From assembly GCF_014653275.1 (NCBI RefSeq), contig NZ_BNAL01000011.1, positions 1 through 64,000 on the forward strand: a stretch of DNA of 64,000 nucleotides. The letters are read 5' to 3'. The notes under the pieces were generated by a model. It did not search any database, had not been told where the DNA came from, and saw only the letters and a list, made by a program, of their open reading frames with translations. Source of the stretch: Deinococcus piscis (GTDB lineage Bacteria; Deinococcota; Deinococci; Deinococcales; Deinococcaceae). Both the position numbers and the translations under genes were made by a program. Shown piece after piece: positions 52,515 to 59,843 of the stretch; within the stretch, counting starts at the first letter, position 1, and each line of letters begins with the position of its first letter.

Positions 52515-53438
52515 TCAGCCAGCCAGCGTTCGCCAGGTCACGTCGGCGGCCACACCGGCGAGCATGGTGAGGGCCAGCCACATGTTGGCGTCGAAGAAAG
52601 CAATGTTGGCGCGGGTCAAATCGTCTGGCCGCACGATGGCGTGCTCATAGAACAGGATGCCGCCCATGATCAGCGCGGCCAGGTAGTACCAGAAGCTGGC
52701 ATCCACTGACCAGCCTACGGCCAGCAGCAGCATGAAGGTCAGCGCGTGGCTCCATTTGGCTATCTGTAAGGCACGCGGAATCCCGAAGCGTGCGGGAATA
52801 CTCCTGATACCGCTGCGGCGGTCAAAGTCGTAGTCCATGGTGGCGTAGATGGTGTCCAGACCGATCATCCAGAAGATGACCACGGCCCACAGCAGCCAAG
52901 CGGGCAGGGCAAAGGCTCCTGTGACGGCGATCCACCCACCCGCCGCCGCTGCCCCGTCGGTGATTCCCAGCCAGACGTGACACAGCCAAGTGAAGCGCTT
53001 GGTGTAGGAGTACCCGATCAGAAAGATCACTGCCAGTGGCAGCAGGGCAAGGCACAGTGGATTGAGCTGCCAAGCCGCAAACAAAAGGACCGCGAGGCTG
53101 ACAGCCACAAGCGCCCAGGCCGCCGCAGGTGAAATCTTGCCGGCAGGAATCTCGCGGCCCTGGGTCCGGGGATTGCGGGCGTCAATAAAGCGGTCAATGA
53201 CCCGGTTGGCCCCCATCGCCGCCGTGCGGGCCGCGGCCATCGCCACAGTGACCCAGATCAGGGTGTGCCAGCCAGGCCAGCCGGTGCCATGTTGCCAGTA
53301 CGAGGCCAGCAGCATTCCCGCATAGGCAAAGGGCAGGGCGAAAACGGTGTGCTCAAACTTGACCAGTTCCAGAAACTGTTTGGGCGTGTTGGTGGGGGCA
53401 GCGGGGGAAACAGGCGAACTCACGTTATTGCTCAGCAT
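52515..53438 (-). CDS. UbiA-family prenyltransferase, probable MqnP (menaquinone synthesis)
   Basis: A 307-residue membrane prenyltransferase. The first Asp-rich motif [20 protein letters not shown] and the second [20 protein letters not shown] are intact, with about eight helices around them. The sequence resembles MqnP, which prenylates the futalosine-pathway intermediate; a 4-hydroxybenzoate substrate is the alternative. ATG 53438 is chosen because the longer frame would run back through the tRNA-Pro gene. No clear ribosome site is visible. Confidence 0.85.
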   Translation of the reverse strand: MLSNNVSSPVSPAAPTNTPKQFLELVKFEHTVFALPFAYAGMLLASYWQHGTGWPGWHTLIWVTVAMAAARTAAMGANRVIDRFIDARNPRTQGREIPAGKISPAAAWALVAVSLAVLLFAAWQLNPLCLALLPLAVIFLIGYSYTKRFTWLCHVWLGITDGAAAAGGWIAVTGAFALPAWLLWAVVIFWMIGLDTIYATMDYDFDRRSGIRSIPARFGIPRALQIAKWSHALTFMLLLAVGWSVDASFWYYLAALIMGGILFYEHAIVRPDDLTRANIAFFDANMWLALTMLAGVAADVTWRTLAG

Positions 53439-53469
53439 AAGCCCTGGTCCCGGTGTCGGGGGGACCCCC

Positions 53470-53497
53470 TTCACAAAGCTGCGAAATCTGGTATAGT
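53470..53497 (+). promoter_or_regulatory. Promoter of the tRNA-Pro/Gly transcript
   Basis: -35 TTCACA (53470-53475), 16-bp spacer, -10 TATAGT (53492-53497). The mature tRNA-Pro begins 20 bases after the -10. Confidence 0.65.
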
Positions 53498-53516
53498 ACC
53501 GGGCGCGCAAGGAAGG

Positions 53517-53593
<77 letters not shown>

Positions 53594-53615
53594 ACAACTC
53601 CCTTGCACAACTTAA

Positions 53616-53689
<74 letters not shown>

Positions 53690-53693
53690 TCCT

Positions 53694-53717
53694 CCCCCCT
53701 GTACGGGGGGCTTTTTT
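53694..53717 (+). terminator. Terminator after tRNA-Gly
   Basis: CCCCCC-tgtac-GGGGGG followed by C and six T residues, 4 bases after the tRNA. Confidence 0.92.
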
Positions 53718-53787
53718 ATGCCCTGTGTCTTTGCTGCACTCTGTCCTCCTGCGCTATGATGACGCCGCCTGATCAAACAAGGTATAG

Positions 53788-53864
<77 letters not shown>

Positions 53865-53871
53865 CGAAAAA

Positions 53872-53898
53872 TCCCGCCTAGCGCGGGAATTTTTATTT
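53872..53898. terminator. Terminator after tRNA-Arg
   Basis: TCCCGC-ctagc-GCGGGA with A residues on the left and T residues on the right. It can act on both strands, for tRNA-Arg and for the integrase. Confidence 0.88.
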
Positions 53899-53959
53899 TC
53901 GCGATTTTGCTCCGATCTCTGAAAATGGCCTCTGTGCCCAACGCGTGCCCAACCGGAGT

Positions 53960-55171
53960 TTAGGGGTCCGTTTCCGTGGCGTTCAGCTGGGCCGAGAAGT
54001 CGAGAGTGAGCCCTTTGCGCTCGTGCGCAAACACACTGCGGTAGTGATCCTGAGTAAAGGAAGCTCGGGCGTGCCCAACGTGAGCGCTGATCACCTCTAC
54101 CGGTAAGCCTTGTTGCCCCTGGATAGAAATGAAGCTATGCCGCAGAACATGGGTGCCTTTATATGGAACCCCAGCCGCCTGACACAGCCGTTTCATCAAG
54201 CTATAGGTGTTGTCAGGGCGAATCGGTGTGCCGACCTCACTGGTGAATACGGCATCACTCCCGATGTACCGTTCACCCGCTGCCTCTTTCTCTAACGGCA
54301 GCCGCTCCTGCCGCTCCCGTAAGATCCTCAGCGCATCTCCGGATACCTCCAGGGTGCGCTTGGACCGTGCCGTCTTGGGAGTGGTGCGGTGCAGGTGGCC
54401 GTTCAGGCTGACGAGGGCTTCCTTGATGTGGATGGTGCCACTTTCCAGATCGACGTTCTCCCACCGCAGACCCAGCACCTCACCCACGCGCATGCCGGTG
54501 GAGAGCATGAAGCAGAAGGCCACGCCGCGCCGGTCCCCACGGGCCACCTCATAGAAGCGCCGCGCTTCGTCCGGAGTCCAGGCTTTGAGGTCGTCTTCTT
54601 GGGCTGCCTTACGGGTGTATCGGGGACGGGCCGTATCGGCGGGGTTGCGGAGCAGTTCGCCATGCCGCACCGCGTCATTGAAAGCCAGGTGCAGCAGGTT
54701 ATGAACTTGCCGCTTCATGGAGTCGCCTAACGGCTGCCCAAAGGTGTCAGGTCGGCGTTCATCCTGATGGACCAGGCTGGCGTAAAAGACCTCAAGGTCC
54801 CGTGGGGTCAGGCTGCTGATGGTGCGTTTGCCGATGCCGGGGATGATGTGCTTTTTGATCAGACTGGTTTGTGACTGGTTGTACTTGGCGGCCAGCGTAT
54901 CCGCCCGCAGAGCATGCCAGTTGAGCAGGAACTCGGCCACGGTCGTCTTCTGCGTGACGGTGAACTGTCCCCGTGAAGCGTCGGTTTGTGCTTCTCGTAA
55001 CGCGGCCTCGGCGGCCGTCTTGGTCGGTGCAGTACCCGCGACCCGCAGGGTTTCACCACTGTGCAGGCGAATGCTGGCCCGCCACTGCCACTTGCCGGAA
55101 GGGAGCTTGCGTACACTGCCGCTGCCGCTGCCGCTGCCGTTGCCCCGCTTGGTTTGCGTGCGTCCAGTCAT
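53960..55171 (-). CDS. Tyrosine recombinase (phage-type integrase)
   Basis: A 403-residue integrase. The N-terminus has a short Gly-Ser repeat (NGSGSGSGSVRKLPSGKWQW), an arm-binding domain, then SAM-like core binding (FLLNWHALRADTLAAKYNQS). The catalytic domain has Arg in LSTGMRVGEVLGLRWENVD, the box THVLRHSFIS (His-x-x-Arg), His in AHVGHARASFTQD and the nucleophile Tyr in DHYRSVFAHE. It ends near tRNA-Arg, its presumed attachment site. The ATG overlaps the stop of the XRE gene (ATGA), so both are on one transcript. Confidence 0.95.
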   Translation of the reverse strand: MTGRTQTKRGNGSGSGSGSVRKLPSGKWQWRASIRLHSGETLRVAGTAPTKTAAEAALREAQTDASRGQFTVTQKTTVAEFLLNWHALRADTLAAKYNQSQTSLIKKHIIPGIGKRTISSLTPRDLEVFYASLVHQDERRPDTFGQPLGDSMKRQVHNLLHLAFNDAVRHGELLRNPADTARPRYTRKAAQEDDLKAWTPDEARRFYEVARGDRRGVAFCFMLSTGMRVGEVLGLRWENVDLESGTIHIKEALVSLNGHLHRTTPKTARSKRTLEVSGDALRILRERQERLPLEKEAAGERYIGSDAVFTSEVGTPIRPDNTYSLMKRLCQAAGVPYKGTHVLRHSFISIQGQQGLPVEVISAHVGHARASFTQDHYRSVFAHERKGLTLDFSAQLNATETDP

Positions 55172-55398
55172 GGCTGCTCATCCTTTGGGCAAACCGTGAG
55201 CGTCAGGCCCAATTCATCCAGGATGGATACCAAGCTGCTTGGGATGTGACCACGCCGGCCCGTGACGACCTGAGCAACCGTAGGGGGCTGAACGCCTAAC
55301 CGGCGAGCCAGCTCCGCCTGAGTCACACCTTGCCGAGCCATTTCTGCCCGAAGCTGCCGCCTGAGCTTCTGATCTAGGTCCATGAGGCATTCTGACAT
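55168..55398 (-). CDS. XRE-type helix-turn-helix regulator
   Basis: A 76-residue small repressor-like protein. LRAEMARQGVTQAELARRLG, VQPPTVAQVVTGRRG and the following helix form a Cro/C1-type domain that fills the protein. The start may be ATG 55398 or ATG 55383. A TATGAT -10 box (55406-55401) and a palindrome AGTCAA-a-TTGACT lie upstream. It precedes and overlaps the integrase gene, so it probably controls its own operon and perhaps the repeat array beyond. Confidence 0.85.
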   Translation of the reverse strand: MSECLMDLDQKLRRQLRAEMARQGVTQAELARRLGVQPPTVAQVVTGRRGHIPSSLVSILDELGLTLTVCPKDEQP

Positions 55399-55405
55399 AA
55401 ATCAT

Positions 55406-55418
55406 AGTCAAATTGACT
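55406..55418. promoter_or_regulatory. Candidate XRE operator, AGTCAA-a-TTGACT
   Basis: A perfect 6-bp palindrome around one base, next to the -10 box of the XRE gene on the minus strand. The half-site AGTCAAA resembles the GGTCAAA core of the neighbouring repeat array. Confidence 0.55.
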
Positions 55419-55472
55419 TTGGTAATACGGCGGCGCTGGTGTTGTCGAAGCCCCGCTTGCCGTTTCAGTGGG

Positions 55473-55880
55473 GATGGTGGGGATGGTCAAAGTGGCCCTG
55501 TGGGGATGGTCCATGGGGTTATGCTCCGCAACCTGGTTGGGGATGGTCAAAAGAGCCTCTGCCGGTCTGTGGGGATGGTCGAATGAGACTTGCAGGGATG
55601 GCCGGGGATGGTCAATCGGGTCTATGGGGATGGACGGGGGATGGTCGAACCGGGACTGCGAAGTGACATGGTGCATGGTCAAATTGGGTCCAGGTGCATG
55701 GTCCATGGGGTTATGCCCTTAACCCCGGATTGACATGGTCAAAAGTGCCCAAATCGGTCTACGTGCATGGTCAAATCAGCCTCTGAGCATGGTGGTGCAT
55801 GGACGAAGAGGACCTGCGTACATGGATGTACATGGACGAAGTGACGTGGTGTGCCTGCATGCACATGGTCAAAATGGACT
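55473..55880. repeat. Array of about 20 ATGG-core repeats, helically phased
   Basis: Cores of the form ATGG(T/A)C(A/G)AA begin at 55474, 55483, 55506, 55543, 55575, 55598, 55608, 55630, 55641, 55668, 55675, 55698, 55705, 55735, 55767, 55789, 55799, 55822, 55832 and 55865. Most gaps are 10-11, 22-23 or 32-33 bp. In the left half the core follows GGGG; in the right half it follows TGC or TAC. A 19-base exact repeat, ATGGTCCATGGGGTTATGC, occurs at 55506-55524 and 55698-55716. No gene is convincing on either strand. Confidence 0.85.
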
Positions 55881-55916
55881 GAGTTATAGGGCCATACCTG
55901 AGATAATGGGCCCTAC

Positions 55917-57437
55917 ATGTCACTTCTGATAGATCAGTCTGAGATCAATGCCATCCTCTGGCGGGCCTGCGATACCTTTCGCGGCACGGTAGACCCCAGC
56001 GAGTACAAGAACTACCTGCTGACCATGCTGTTCGTGAAGTACATCAGCGACGTGTGGCAGGACCACTACGATGCCCTGAAGGCCGAGTACGGCGACGATG
56101 AGGACCGCATTCGCCGCCGCCTGGAGCGTGACCGCTTCGTGATGCCTGAGGGCACGCTGTTCAAAGACCTCTATGCCCAGCGTAATGCCGACAACCTGGG
56201 GGAAATCATTGACCAGGCCCTCCTCGCTATCGAAGATGCCAACAAAGGCAAGCTGAGCGGCGTGTTCCGGAACATCAGCTTCAACAGCGAAGCGGCACTG
56301 GGGCAGACCAAAGAGCGCAACATCCGGCTCAAGAACCTGCTGGAAGACTTTAACCACCCCAAGCTGGACCTGCGGCCCAGTCGTATCGGGAATCTGGACA
56401 TCATCGGCAATGCCTACGAATACCTGATTGGCCGCTTTGCCGCAGGTGCGGGCAAGAAAGCTGGCGAGTTCTACACGCCCCCGGAAGTGAGTGACCTGAT
56501 GGCCCGCCTGACCGCCCCGCAGCCGGGTGAGCGTATCTACGACCCCACCTGCGGCAGCGGGTCGCTGTTGATTAAGTGTGCCCAGTACGTACAGGCGCAG
56601 GGGAGCCACGACTACGCTATTTACGGGCAGGAGCAGAACGGCAGCACCTACGCGCTGGCCCGCATGAACATGTTCCTGCATGGGGTAGATGATGCCCGCA
56701 TCGAGTGGGGCGATACCATCCGCAACCCGCTGCACCTGGAAGACGACCGGCTGATGAAATTCGAGGTGGTCGTGGCAAACCCACCCTTCAGCCTGGACAA
56801 GTGGGGCGCGGACGATGTCAGCAGTGACCGCCACCACCGCTTTGAGCGTGGTATTCCCCCCAAAGGTAAAGGGGACTACGCCTTTATCTCGCACATGCTG
56901 GCAAGCCTCGCGGAAGTGAACAGCCGCATGGTGGTCGTGGTGCCGCACGGCGTGCTGTTCCGTGGCTCGGCAGAGGGCAAGATCCGCACCCGGCTGATTC
57001 AAGAAGGCCTGCTGGACGCCGTGATCGGCCTGCCCACCAACCTGTTTTTCGGCACGGGCATTCCCGCCGCGCTGCTGGTGTTCCGCAAAGGGGCAGAGGC
57101 TCGGAACAATGGGCAGGAAGACGTGCTCTTTATTGACGCCAGCCGCGAGTTTGCTGCGGGCAAGAACCAGAACCAACTGCGTGAAGCCGACCTTCAGAAG
57201 ATTGTGGACACCTACCGCCAGCGCCAGGACGTAGAAAAGTACGCCCGCCTGGTGCCGGTAGATGAAATCGCCGCCAACGACTACAACCTGAACATTCCCC
57301 GCTATGTGGACACCTCCGAAGAAGCTGAGGCGATTGACCTGCAAGCCGTGCAGACCGAAATCAACGCCCTGGAAAGCCAGTGGCAGCAGCAGCGGCAGAA
57401 GATGGCGGAGTACTTGAAGGAGTTGGGGCTGGGGTAA
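55917..57437 (+). CDS. Type I restriction-modification methyltransferase subunit HsdM
   Basis: A 506-residue N6-adenine methyltransferase subunit. After the N-terminal HsdM domain (LWRACDTFRGTVDPSEYKNY) come the SAM motif DPTCGSGSLL (about residue 211) and the catalytic NPPF motif in VVANPPFSLDKWG (about 288). With HsdS it methylates host DNA, and with HsdR it forms the restriction complex. A GATAAT box (55902-55907) lies 9 bases before the ATG, giving a very short leader. The repeat array lies directly upstream. Confidence 0.96.
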   Translation: MSLLIDQSEINAILWRACDTFRGTVDPSEYKNYLLTMLFVKYISDVWQDHYDALKAEYGDDEDRIRRRLERDRFVMPEGTLFKDLYAQRNADNLGEIIDQALLAIEDANKGKLSGVFRNISFNSEAALGQTKERNIRLKNLLEDFNHPKLDLRPSRIGNLDIIGNAYEYLIGRFAAGAGKKAGEFYTPPEVSDLMARLTAPQPGERIYDPTCGSGSLLIKCAQYVQAQGSHDYAIYGQEQNGSTYALARMNMFLHGVDDARIEWGDTIRNPLHLEDDRLMKFEVVVANPPFSLDKWGADDVSSDRHHRFERGIPPKGKGDYAFISHMLASLAEVNSRMVVVVPHGVLFRGSAEGKIRTRLIQEGLLDAVIGLPTNLFFGTGIPAALLVFRKGAEARNNGQEDVLFIDASREFAAGKNQNQLREADLQKIVDTYRQRQDVEKYARLVPVDEIAANDYNLNIPRYVDTSEEAEAIDLQAVQTEINALESQWQQQRQKMAEYLKELGLG

Positions 57438-57457
57438 CTGGGTTATTGCAAACCAGA

Positions 57458-57486
57458 TTGACACTCTAGTCATACCGTACTAAAAT
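57458..57486 (+). promoter_or_regulatory. Consensus promoter inside the hsd cluster, upstream of abi
   Basis: TTGACA (57458-57463), 17-bp spacer, TAAAAT (57481-57486). It would give a leader of about 93 bases for the Abi_2 gene, separate from hsdM transcription. A small hairpin CTCGCCATGCGAG follows in the leader. The 148-base gap has no gene. Confidence 0.75.
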
Positions 57487-57585
57487 CCTGTCAACGAACA
57501 CCTGGGCGCTCGCCATGCGAGAGAGTTCCAGGTTATTTTTTTGGGTACGCGCAACAGGGGTGATGGGCTATGCTGTTTGCAGTTC

Positions 57586-58518
57586 ATGACACGCCTGTAT
57601 GATCGCCCGCCCCTGACGCCTCCTCAGAAACTGGCTCACCTACGGGCAAAAGGCATGATCATTCACAATGAAGCTGAGGCCCACGCTGTCTTGGCCCGGG
57701 TGGGTTTTTACCGCTTTAAAGGTTTTGCCCTGCACTTCCAGCAGCTACACATGGCAGGTAAACCATATACGCCTGGAACCAAGTTCGATGATGTCTTAAC
57801 TCTGATGCAGTTGGATACGCGGCTGCGCCTCCACATTTTTGCCGGAATTCAGGAAGTTGAAATCGGCATCAGGCAATGTATGGCAGAACAGTTGATGCAA
57901 ACACATGGCCTGCGCTGGTACACCGATTCTGCGCTTTTCCGTACTCCGCGTCCTGGGCGAAGCGATTTTGACCATTCCCTGTTTTTGGTCCAGGCCCGTG
58001 CAGAGTTTGACCGCAGCCATGAGCCTTTTGTGACCCACTACCGCCAGTCTTATTCCGGGGCATACCCACCCAGTTGGATGCTGGCAGAAGTTGTCTCTTT
58101 CGGAACCTGGTCCAAGCTCTACGCTGCCCTGCATACGCCAGAGCAAAAGCGCATAGCTGATGTCTTGGGAATACACCAAAATACCCTGCGTGAGTGGCTC
58201 AAGGCCCTGAGTATCGTTCGCAATGTCACGGCACATCACAGCCGAATCTGGAACCGTGAGTTCAGAACCATGCATATTGCCGATAGGCGGCCACCCGAAT
58301 TGCTGACGGCGCTCCAGTCTCATTCGTTCGTACCTGATGACCCACAGGCACGCCGCCTGGCCCCGCGCCTCTACGCTCTGCACCGCCTGACTCAGGCTTT
58401 TGACCCCCACAGCCGCTGGACTACCCAACTTGTGGCTCTGCTGGCTCCTTACCCTGCCCCACTGTTGGCCCGCGTAGGCTTTCGCCCTGGCTGGGACGGA
58501 CAAAGCGAGTGGGCGTAA
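57586..58518 (+). CDS. Abi_2 (AbiD/AbiF-like) HEPN abortive-infection protein
   Basis: A 310-residue protein of the Abi_2 family. The N-terminal TPPQKLAHLRAKGMIIHNEA and VGFYRFKGFALHFQQ are typical, and ALSIVRNVTAHHSRIWNREF near residue 208 carries the HEPN-type R-x4-H motif (RNVTAH). AbiD/AbiF proteins cause abortive infection, probably by RNA cleavage; that is inferred here. It lies between hsdM and hsdS with its own strong promoter. The ATG at 57586 is chosen because family sequence begins there. Confidence 0.85.
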   Translation: MTRLYDRPPLTPPQKLAHLRAKGMIIHNEAEAHAVLARVGFYRFKGFALHFQQLHMAGKPYTPGTKFDDVLTLMQLDTRLRLHIFAGIQEVEIGIRQCMAEQLMQTHGLRWYTDSALFRTPRPGRSDFDHSLFLVQARAEFDRSHEPFVTHYRQSYSGAYPPSWMLAEVVSFGTWSKLYAALHTPEQKRIADVLGIHQNTLREWLKALSIVRNVTAHHSRIWNREFRTMHIADRRPPELLTALQSHSFVPDDPQARRLAPRLYALHRLTQAFDPHSRWTTQLVALLAPYPAPLLARVGFRPGWDGQSEWA

Positions 58519-58553
58519 TGGGAGTGGTAAGAGATGCTGAGGGAGGGAAGCTG

Positions 58554-59765
58554 ATGGCAGAAGAAGGGAAGCAGAAGGCGGGGGGCGTGCCGGAGGGGTG
58601 GCGCGAGGTGCCAATTGATGCCGTAGCGAAAAGGGGAAGCGGGCATACGCCAAATAAGGGAAATCCAGATTATTGGAATGGTGGTATCAAATGGGTCTCT
58701 CTGGCCGACTCCTCAAAGCTTGACAATCGCTACATTACGGAAACAGACAAGGAAATATCCCTATTAGGAATAAAAAATTCGTCAGCCGTCCTATTAACGA
58801 AAGGCACTGTCGTTTTATCCAGAGATGCCGGAGTTGGTAAAAGTGCAATCTTAGCTGAAGAAATGGCAGTTAGTCAGCATTTCATGACTTGGACGGCCGA
58901 CGAGAAAAACACGCACAATATATTTCTTTACTACTGGCTTCAGAATAAGAAGCCGGAATTTGAGGCCATAGCTACTGGTTCTACTATTAAGACTATCGGG
59001 CTTCCTTACTTTAAAAAGCTGAATATCCTCCTCCCACCCCTCCCCGAGCAACGCAAAATCGCCGCCATTCTCTCCACCTGGGACGATTCACTGGCAACCC
59101 TGACCGACCTGATTGCCGCCAAGCGTCAGCAAAAGCGTGGGCTGGCTGAGGCGCTACTGACGGGGCAAAAGCGGCTGCCGGGGTTTGAGGGGGAGTGGGA
59201 GGAGACACGGTTCTCTTCTGTCATGCAGGAGAGCCGCATATCTGCACCTGATGAACTAGGGAAAAGGCTGACAGTATCACTTCACCTGAAAGGCGTTTCA
59301 GTGCGGGAAGAACGGGATTCATCCGAGGCAGGCAAAACTATTTATTACCGTAGGAAGACTGGGCAATTCATTTACGGCAAACAGAATATTTTCCGGGGTT
59401 CGTTGGGGCTTGTCCCCCAAGAGCTTGACGGCTACTTATCAAGCCAAGACTTGCCCGCTTTCGATATTGCCCCTGAATACGACCCAGCATTCGTTTTCGC
59501 CTTCTTTGCCCGTCCAAAGTTTTACGAAGAGCTGGAAAAAATTGCGACAGGGACAGGCTCAAAACGAGTTCACCCCGAGGCCATTTATAGGCTTTCTCAT
59601 CCTCTCCCGCCCCTCCCAGAGCAACAAGCCATCGCCTCTGTCCTTTCCACCCTAGACAGTGAAATTGCCTCGCTGGAGTCTCTCAAGGCCAAAGTGCAGG
59701 AGCAGAAGCGTGGGCTGATGGACGAACTGCTGACTGGGCGGGTGCGCGTGAAGGTGGACGAATGA
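58554..59765 (+). CDS. Type I restriction-modification specificity subunit HsdS
   Basis: A 403-residue specificity subunit with two target-recognition domains. TRD1 covers residues about 10-165 and TRD2 about 210-355. Each is followed by a conserved helical spacer: LPPLPEQRKIAAILSTWDDS and LPPLPEQQAIASVLSTLDSE, then KRGLAEALLTGQ and KRGLMDELLTGR. The TRD regions are visibly poorer in GC than the spacers, a mark of domain exchange. ATG 58554 follows GAGGGAGG; an earlier in-frame codon lies inside the Abi gene end. Confidence 0.94.
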   Translation: MAEEGKQKAGGVPEGWREVPIDAVAKRGSGHTPNKGNPDYWNGGIKWVSLADSSKLDNRYITETDKEISLLGIKNSSAVLLTKGTVVLSRDAGVGKSAILAEEMAVSQHFMTWTADEKNTHNIFLYYWLQNKKPEFEAIATGSTIKTIGLPYFKKLNILLPPLPEQRKIAAILSTWDDSLATLTDLIAAKRQQKRGLAEALLTGQKRLPGFEGEWEETRFSSVMQESRISAPDELGKRLTVSLHLKGVSVREERDSSEAGKTIYYRRKTGQFIYGKQNIFRGSLGLVPQELDGYLSSQDLPAFDIAPEYDPAFVFAFFARPKFYEELEKIATGTGSKRVHPEAIYRLSHPLPPLPEQQAIASVLSTLDSEIASLESLKAKVQEQKRGLMDELLTGRVRVKVDE

Positions 59766-59843
59766 GCCGCGCTGCTCCTTTGCCTGTGCCCACGCCTGAA
59801 CTGGACTGATACCCGCCCGTATTTCAACCAACTGAGGTAACCG

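Noticed and set aside
55374..55722. Open frames through the ATGG array (Asp-His-Pro repeats on minus, Leu-Trp-Gly-Trp-Ser on plus)
   Set aside because: The apparent protein repeats follow from the DNA repeats. The units vary by lengths that are not multiples of three, and the frames do not continue through the array.
55473..55880. CRISPR array
   Set aside because: Repeats are 8-10 bases, degenerate, irregularly spaced at helical multiples, and there are no constant repeats, no spacers of uniform length and no cas genes.
55920..57473. A 517-codon minus-strand frame opposite hsdM
   Set aside because: Antisense shadow of a clearly conserved gene.
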